From contig CAYPWJ010000035.1 of assembly GCA_964414415.1 (NCBI GenBank), positions 1 to 9,645 on the forward strand: 9,645 nt of DNA, given 5' to 3'. The notes beneath the pieces were generated by a model. The model searched no databases, was not told the origin of the DNA, and worked only from the letters and a program-made list of their open reading frames with translations. This document shows positions 5,412-9,645 of this stretch, piece by piece. The first letter of the stretch is position 1. Each line of letters begins with the position of its first letter. The stretch is from CAZESS01 sp964414415 (GTDB lineage: Archaea > Thermoplasmatota > E2 > UBA202 > DSCA01). The position numbers and the translations under genes are program-made.

Positions 5412-7436
5412 ATGATTGGGATAGATGTCATACCACCGGAGGTGCTGCCGCCGATTGCAGGCGTTGCCGCCATCGTGACCGCTGCCTATCTCGTGTATTA
5501 CATCCTGTCGAAGCCTGCGGGCACCGATCGGATGCAGGAGCTCTCCGACAGCATCTACCGAGGCGCGATGACATTCCTCAACGAGGAGTACCGGACCATT
5601 GCTGTCTTCGTCCTCGTGGTGATGGGCATCCTTCTGGCGGTTTCGCAGCTCACGGGAGAGCTGCCGTGGGAAACGTCGCTGTCGTTCTTGGTCGGCGCCA
5701 TCTTTTCTGGGCTGGCCGGCAACATCGGTATGCGCATTGCCACGCGCTCCAATGCCCGGACGGCCGAGGCGGTCAAGGGGCACTTTATGGAGGGACTCCG
5801 CATCGCGTTTTCCTCGGGTGCGGTGATGGGTCTCTCCGTCGTCGGCCTGGGCATCATCGGCGTTTTTATCTTTTACTGGACCTTCGGCACCTGGCTCGGG
5901 GTCGGCGGGGAGGCACTCCGCAGCATCCTGTTCAGCTTTGGCTTCGGTGCCAGCAGCATCGCGCTCTTCGCCAGGGTCGGCGGCGGCATCTACACCAAGT
6001 CGGCTGATGTCGGTGCGGACATCGTCGGCAAAGTCGAGGAGGGTATACCCGAGGATGATCCGCGGAATCCTGCCGCTATCGCGGATAACGTCGGCGACAA
6101 CGTCGGCGATGTCGCTGGCATGGGTGCCGATCTCTTCGAGTCGTATGTGGACTCCATCATCGCCGCTATCTCACTCGCCATCATCTCTACCGGATTGGCG
6201 GATACGTTTGGCTCCAACGTTGAACTCTATCCTCTCATCATCGTGGCTCTGGGCGTGTTTTCATCTGTCGGGGCGATGCTCTTCGTGCGCGGCAAGAACG
6301 CCTACGGGGCGCTCCGCAACGGGCTGTTCGGCTCGGCTATCATCTTCGCCGTCGTAGCCTTCATCGCCACCTGGTATCTGCTGGATGCCATGGAGCCGTA
6401 TTACGCCATCCTGGTCGGTCTCGTCGACGGTATCGTCATCGGCCTCGCCACTGAATACTTCACGTCGGATGAGCGGCGGCCGACGCAGACCATCGCCCGG
6501 GCGGCGCAGACGGGCCCCGCCACTGACATCATCCAGGGTATGTCCATCGGTCTGCTGAGCGTCGTTGTTCCCATCCTTGCTACTGCCATATCGATGGTGC
6601 TGGCCTATCATTTCGCCGATTTTTACGGCGTCGCCCTGGCGGCGGTGGGGATGCTTTCGACGCTGGGTATGTCGCTCGCCAACGACTGCTACGGTCCCGT
6701 TGCGGACAACGCCGCCGGCATCGCCGAGATGGCGGAGATGGGCTCCGACGTCCGCGAGAAGGCGGAGGGACTCGACGCTGTCGGCAACACGACGGCTGCG
6801 ATGGGCAAGGGCTTCGCCATTGGCTCCGCGGCCATCACCGCCCTTGCGCTTGTCTTCACGCTCGTGAAGTCGGTGGGGACCGACGTGACCATCGCCCTCG
6901 ATACACCAGCGGTCATGGCCGGTTTGTTCATCGGCGCCATGCTGCCTTTTCTGTTCTCAGCGCTGACGATGGGGGCCGTTGGCCGAGCGGCGCAAAAAAT
7001 GGTGGATGAAGTGCGGCGGCAGTTCAGGGAGCTGGGCATCCTCAGGGGCGAGGGCAAGCCGGATTATCAGCGGTGCGTCAGGATTGCGACGCGTGGCGCC
7101 CTCGTCGAGATGATTCTGCCCGTCATCGTGGCTATCGCTGCGCCTATTGCCGTCGGCCTCTGGGATGTCGGCGCTTTGGTCGGCCTGCTGGCCGGCGCCA
7201 CCGCGACGGGCTTCCTGCTCGCTATCTTTCTGGCCAACGCCGGTGGTGCCTGGGACAACGCCAAGAAGTATATCGAGGCCGGCAACTATGGCGGCAAGGG
7301 CAGCGAGGCGCACAAGGCGGCGGTGGTCGGCGACACCGTGGGCGACCCGTGCAAGGATACCTCCGGCCCGTCGTTGAACATCCTCATCAAGCTGATGTCG
7401 ATTGTGTCGCTGGTGTTCCTGCCGTTGTTCCTGTAA
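5412..7436 (+). CDS. hppA: K+-dependent-type membrane-bound pyrophosphatase (ion-pumping)
   Basis: A 674-residue integral membrane protein of normal family length, with many hydrophobic helices (about 16 in this family). It hydrolyses pyrophosphate in the cytoplasm and pumps H+ and/or Na+ outward, saving energy from biosynthetic PPi. The Mg-PPi site is intact: DVGAD at 199-203, GKVEEGIPEDDPRNPAAIAD, DNVGDNVGD at 225-233, GADLFESY at 238-245, and near the C-terminus GDTVGDPCKDTSGPS around 640-654 with Asp641, Asp645, Lys648 and Asp649. GNTTAAMGKGFAIGSA (458-473) has Ala462 and Gly465 where K+-independent enzymes carry Lys and usually Thr, so this belongs to the K+-dependent class. The gate Glu is Glu243, in the place typical of Na+-PPases, but Na+ versus H+ transport cannot be settled by eye. 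The ATG at 5412 is chosen because a TATA box lies 27 bases upstream. It appears to be transcribed on its own. Confidence 0.95.
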   Translation: MIGIDVIPPEVLPPIAGVAAIVTAAYLVYYILSKPAGTDRMQELSDSIYRGAMTFLNEEYRTIAVFVLVVMGILLAVSQLTGELPWETSLSFLVGAIFSGLAGNIGMRIATRSNARTAEAVKGHFMEGLRIAFSSGAVMGLSVVGLGIIGVFIFYWTFGTWLGVGGEALRSILFSFGFGASSIALFARVGGGIYTKSADVGADIVGKVEEGIPEDDPRNPAAIADNVGDNVGDVAGMGADLFESYVDSIIAAISLAIISTGLADTFGSNVELYPLIIVALGVFSSVGAMLFVRGKNAYGALRNGLFGSAIIFAVVAFIATWYLLDAMEPYYAILVGLVDGIVIGLATEYFTSDERRPTQTIARAAQTGPATDIIQGMSIGLLSVVVPILATAISMVLAYHFADFYGVALAAVGMLSTLGMSLANDCYGPVADNAAGIAEMAEMGSDVREKAEGLDAVGNTTAAMGKGFAIGSAAITALALVFTLVKSVGTDVTIALDTPAVMAGLFIGAMLPFLFSALTMGAVGRAAQKMVDEVRRQFRELGILRGEGKPDYQRCVRIATRGALVEMILPVIVAIAAPIAVGLWDVGALVGLLAGATATGFLLAIFLANAGGAWDNAKKYIEAGNYGGKGSEAHKAAVVGDTVGDPCKDTSGPSLNILIKLMSIVSLVFLPLFL

Positions 7437-7449
7437 CGCTGCAATAAAG

Positions 7450-7457
7450 ATTTAAAG
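7450..7457 (+). promoter_or_regulatory. TATA box for the small GRAM/PH-like gene
   Basis: ATTTAAAG is centred about 24 bases before a GTG at 7477, consistent with a leaderless transcript beginning at that codon. It lies just downstream of the pyrophosphatase stop at 7436. Confidence 0.5.
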
Positions 7458-7476
7458 CACCTCCGGATAGCGTCAT

Positions 7477-7782
7477 GTGCTATCGACCGACGACGGTGAA
7501 GCCATCGTTCTGCGGCGCCGGGCGAACATCAGGGTCGGGAAGGGACGGGCCATCGGCACCCTGTTTGTGACTACCACCCGGCTGGCGTTTCGTCCCCTGC
7601 GAGCCGGTCGCCAGATTGACATCAACCTGGATGACATCGAGTCCGTTGCGACAAGCGGCATCCTGTTCAAAAAAATGCGGGTCTGCACCGCCGACACTAC
7701 CTACACTGTCTTTACGAAGGGAGCTGCCGACGTCGTCAACCTTGTCCAGGCGCTCATGGACATTCCCGCCACGGGGCAGTAA
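7477..7782 (+). CDS. Small GRAM/PH-like domain protein of unknown function
   Basis: A 101-residue soluble protein with a GTG start, no signal peptide and no membrane helix. The pattern is that of a single GRAM/bacterial-PH-like beta-barrel. Strands run through EAIVLRRRANIRV, then GTLFVTTTRLAFRP, in which VTTTRL matches the family's central 'vTn.Rl' signature. INLDDIESVATSG and MRVCTADTTYTVF follow, then a closing helix (about 82-95, AADVVNLVQALMDI). Such domains often bind lipid headgroups or proteins, but no function can be assigned. The start is supported by a TATA box about 24 bases upstream; an ATG two bases earlier at 7475 is in a different frame. It stands between the pyrophosphatase and purQ, each of which has its own apparent promoter, so neighbours give no clue. 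Confidence 0.7.
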   Translation: MLSTDDGEAIVLRRRANIRVGKGRAIGTLFVTTTRLAFRPLRAGRQIDINLDDIESVATSGILFKKMRVCTADTTYTVFTKGAADVVNLVQALMDIPATGQ

Positions 7783-7803
7783 CCGCCTCGATGGGACTAC
7801 TTT

Positions 7804-7811
7804 CTTATATC
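7804..7811 (+). promoter_or_regulatory. TATA-like box for purQ
   Basis: CTTATATC is centred about 22 bases before the GTG at 7830. The nearby upstream ATG at 7791 precedes this box and has no ribosome-binding site. Confidence 0.45.
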
Positions 7812-7829
7812 CCTGCCCGTATTACCACC

Positions 7830-8615
7830 GTGTATCCGTCTGACGTCCGCATCGCGATACTCCGCATCGAGGGCACCAACTGCGAGGAGGAATCCTACCA
7901 CGCGTTTGCCGAGCTCGGTGCCCGGCCGGATTACGTCCATCTCAACATGCTGCGCCGCGGCGATGTATCGCTCTTTGATTACCAGGGTGTTTTCATCCCG
8001 GGTGGCTTCTCAGCCGGTGACTACGTCCGCGCCGGGGCGATCTTTGCGGCGCGTATCAAGGCGCTGCTCATGGACGACCTTCGCACGTTCGTCGATGACG
8101 GCTACCCGGTCGTGGGTATCTGCAACGGCTTCCAGGTGCTGACGGAGCTGGGGCTGCTCCCGGCCGTGGACGGCATCAGCGAGACCCCGGAGGCATGTCT
8201 GGCGGTGAACGACTCCAACCGCTTCGAGTGTCGACCGACGCTGCTGCGCCACGACAGCGTCTGCCCGCTGACGTCACGTATCCCGGAGGGTGACGTCCGG
8301 CTGATCCCGTCGGCGCACATGGAGGGCAAGCTCATGTTTGCGCAGGGCGAGGAGCAGCGTGTCCTGCAGCGCCTGGAGGATGAGGGATGCATTGTCTTCC
8401 GCTACGTCGATGACAGCGGCAACGAGGCAGGCTATCCCTGGAATCCCAACGGCTCCATTGGCGACATCGCTGGCCTGTGCAACCCCGCGGGCAACGTGCT
8501 TGGCATGATGCCGCATCCGGAGCGCTCCTTTTATCCATGGCAGCATCAGGATGACGGTGCGGCGGACGGACGAGCGCTTTTCGAGTCAATGCTTGCATAC
8601 ATCGGGACGCTGTAA
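7830..8615 (+). CDS. purQ: Phosphoribosylformylglycinamidine synthase, glutaminase subunit PurQ (FGAM synthase I)
   Basis: PurQ is the class I glutamine amidotransferase subunit that releases ammonia from glutamine for PurL in step four of purine synthesis, acting in the cytoplasm with PurS. The 261-residue protein opens with VRIAILRIEGTNCEEE, the family's N-terminal strand. The oxyanion-loop region is IPGGFSAGDYVRAGA, the nucleophile is Cys98 in VGICNGFQVLTELGLLP, and the catalytic His229 and Glu231 lie in MMPHPERSF. It is somewhat longer than the usual bacterial PurQ (about 220-230 residues). The GTG at 7830 is chosen because it leaves only five residues before the conserved strand and has a TATA-like box about 22 bases upstream. 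An ATG at 7791 would add 13 residues read through that box. No purL or purS is in the window. endA begins two bases after its stop, so the two are probably cotranscribed. Confidence 0.93.
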   Translation: MYPSDVRIAILRIEGTNCEEESYHAFAELGARPDYVHLNMLRRGDVSLFDYQGVFIPGGFSAGDYVRAGAIFAARIKALLMDDLRTFVDDGYPVVGICNGFQVLTELGLLPAVDGISETPEACLAVNDSNRFECRPTLLRHDSVCPLTSRIPEGDVRLIPSAHMEGKLMFAQGEEQRVLQRLEDEGCIVFRYVDDSGNEAGYPWNPNGSIGDIAGLCNPAGNVLGMMPHPERSFYPWQHQDDGAADGRALFESMLAYIGTL

Positions 8616-8617
8616 CC

Positions 8618-9643
8618 ATGCCTGGCCATCTCAGGGACAGCGAGGTCGTCGTCGACGAGCAATCCGAGGCTACCAGGCACTACAACAAGGGATACTTTGG
8701 CTCCATCGAGGGTACGACGTTGCATCTGGACATCATCGAGGCCGCCTTCCTCGTGGAGTCGGACCGCCTCAAGGTGCTCCGAAACGGCAGCCCGATGTCG
8801 CTGCAGGAGCTCATGCTTCACGGCATCCAGCGTGACCCGGCCTTCGAGATACGGTACCTGGTGTATCGCGATTTGCGGCAGCGTGGCTACGTGGTCGACG
8901 CTGGGGATGAGTCCATGAACCTGTATCCCCGGGGAGGGGCACCGCATTCCCACGAGCCGGATTTCTTGGTTAAGGCGCTCTCGGAACGCTCCCCGTTTTC
9001 CATCCGGGACATCGCGATGCTGCTCCATGCCCTGCAGCGCCGTCGCCTCATGGTGGGCATCGTGGACGAGGAGGGCGACCTCACCTATTACTATGTCAAG
9101 TTTTTCCGGATGCAGGGGACGCTGGAGGAACACGGCAGCTACGACGGGGTCGTCACGCTGCTGGGCGACCGGAGCATGGTCTGGGATGCCTCCCTGGCCG
9201 GTGAACTGCAGCAGCAATACGTCGGCCGGACGTTTGGCGACGACGTTGTCCAGCTCTCGCTGATGGAGACGGCTTATCTGGCTGAGAAGGGCGCGACGGT
9301 GCACCGCAACGGCGATGCGCTGTCCTGCGACGAGTTCATGGACCATGCCCGGGAGATACAGCCCGACATCGAGCGCCGACTTAGGGCATATAAAAGCCTT
9401 CGGGGCAAGGGCCTGGTGCCCAAGACGGGATTCAAGTTCGGCTCGCATTTCCGTGTCTACCGCCGGCCCGTCGGCGAGGGACATGCCCCCTATCTCATCC
9501 ACGTGCTACCGGCGGATTTCACCTCCACCTGGACGGAGGTCAGCCGGGCGGTGCGCCTCGCGAACTCGGTTCGGAAGGAGATGATATTCGCCCGTGTCGC
9601 CGACGACCTAGAGTACATCCGCCTGAAGCGGATCACGCCGTAA
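8618..9643 (+). CDS. endA: tRNA-splicing endonuclease EndA, two-unit archaeal type
   Basis: This enzyme cuts introns from pre-tRNAs at bulge-helix-bulge structures. The 341-residue protein is two fused homologous units, as in the Archaeoglobus-type homodimeric enzyme (about 305 residues). The C-terminal unit holds the active site: KTGFKFGSHFRVY at 269-281 with Tyr281, then His289 in GEGHAPYLIHV, and Lys320 in RLANSVRKEMIFA. These match the Tyr/His/Lys triad of the A. fulgidus enzyme. The Tyr-to-His gap is 8 residues, against 11 in A. fulgidus. The N-terminal unit contains the matching RYLVYRDLRQRGYVV repeat and keeps Tyr103 and His110/112, but has Arg143 at the Lys position. The ATG lies two bases after the purQ stop with no ribosome-binding site, pointing to coupled or operonic expression. 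The N-terminal 25 residues lead straight into the GYFGSIEG stretch that usually starts the first unit. The stop is two bases before the window end. Confidence 0.93.
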   Translation: MPGHLRDSEVVVDEQSEATRHYNKGYFGSIEGTTLHLDIIEAAFLVESDRLKVLRNGSPMSLQELMLHGIQRDPAFEIRYLVYRDLRQRGYVVDAGDESMNLYPRGGAPHSHEPDFLVKALSERSPFSIRDIAMLLHALQRRRLMVGIVDEEGDLTYYYVKFFRMQGTLEEHGSYDGVVTLLGDRSMVWDASLAGELQQQYVGRTFGDDVVQLSLMETAYLAEKGATVHRNGDALSCDEFMDHAREIQPDIERRLRAYKSLRGKGLVPKTGFKFGSHFRVYRRPVGEGHAPYLIHVLPADFTSTWTEVSRAVRLANSVRKEMIFARVADDLEYIRLKRITP

Positions 9644-9645
9644 CG

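Noticed and set aside
4470..5783. A 437-codon minus-strand open frame across the sensor and the start of the pyrophosphatase
   Set aside because: It runs through two well-supported genes and a promoter, is rich in Arg/Gly/His/Asp as antisense frames are, and has no motif.
7791..7829. purQ start at the ATG at 7791
   Set aside because: It has no ribosome-binding site, lies upstream of the TATA-like box, and adds residues before the conserved first strand. It remains possible if the gene is cotranscribed with the upstream small gene.
8546..9502. A 318-codon minus-strand open frame opposite endA
   Set aside because: Antisense to EndA with its complete catalytic triad; no domain or promoter of its own.
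1..9645. Mobile elements, CRISPR arrays, tRNA or rRNA genes
   Set aside because: I looked for transposase or integrase motifs, regularly spaced repeats and cloverleaf patterns and saw none.

Overview
The window looks like the chromosome of a euryarchaeote with GC-rich genes. Evidence for this is a PhoU protein with an AbrB-type DNA-binding domain, an archaeal two-unit tRNA-splicing endonuclease (EndA), a separate PurQ glutaminase subunit, and AT-rich TATA boxes (mostly TTTAAA-like) directly upstream of most genes. Secreted beta-sandwich/CARDB-type domains and a membrane PAS sensor would fit methanogen-related or Thermoplasmata-like lineages, but no feature here fixes the lineage more closely.

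Layout, left to right. A truncated pstS phosphate-binding lipoprotein gene reads leftward off the window edge. It is divergent from an AbrB-PhoU regulator gene, and the 355-base AT-rich gap between them carries the promoters plus a mirrored 20-base element, one copy facing each gene. The regulator converges, with only 20 bases between stops, on a leftward gene for a large secreted protein. That protein has a signal peptide, a superoxide-reductase-like beta-sandwich, a CARDB-like domain and a PQQ/glucose-sorbosone-dehydrogenase-type beta-propeller. Divergent from it is a membrane PAS protein with a histidine-kinase-like dimerisation helix pair and a receiver domain but no ATPase domain. Then, all rightward, come a membrane pyrophosphatase with the K+-dependent signature, a small GRAM/PH-like protein, purQ and endA.

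The left part is probably a phosphate-starvation module: phosphate capture beside a regulator able to bind both DNA and metal or partner proteins. The right part is housekeeping. The pyrophosphatase couples PPi hydrolysis to ion pumping, PurQ feeds ammonia to purine synthesis, and EndA removes tRNA introns; purQ and endA are two bases apart and probably cotranscribed. Two promoter styles appear. In one the TATA box is centred about 22-27 bases before the start codon, implying leaderless mRNA (phoU-like gene, pyrophosphatase, GRAM gene, purQ). In the other it is about 38-40 bases before the start with a Shine-Dalgarno sequence between (pstS, dehydrogenase and probably the sensor). I used this to choose starts. 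No tRNA, rRNA, CRISPR array, insertion sequence or prophage gene is visible.
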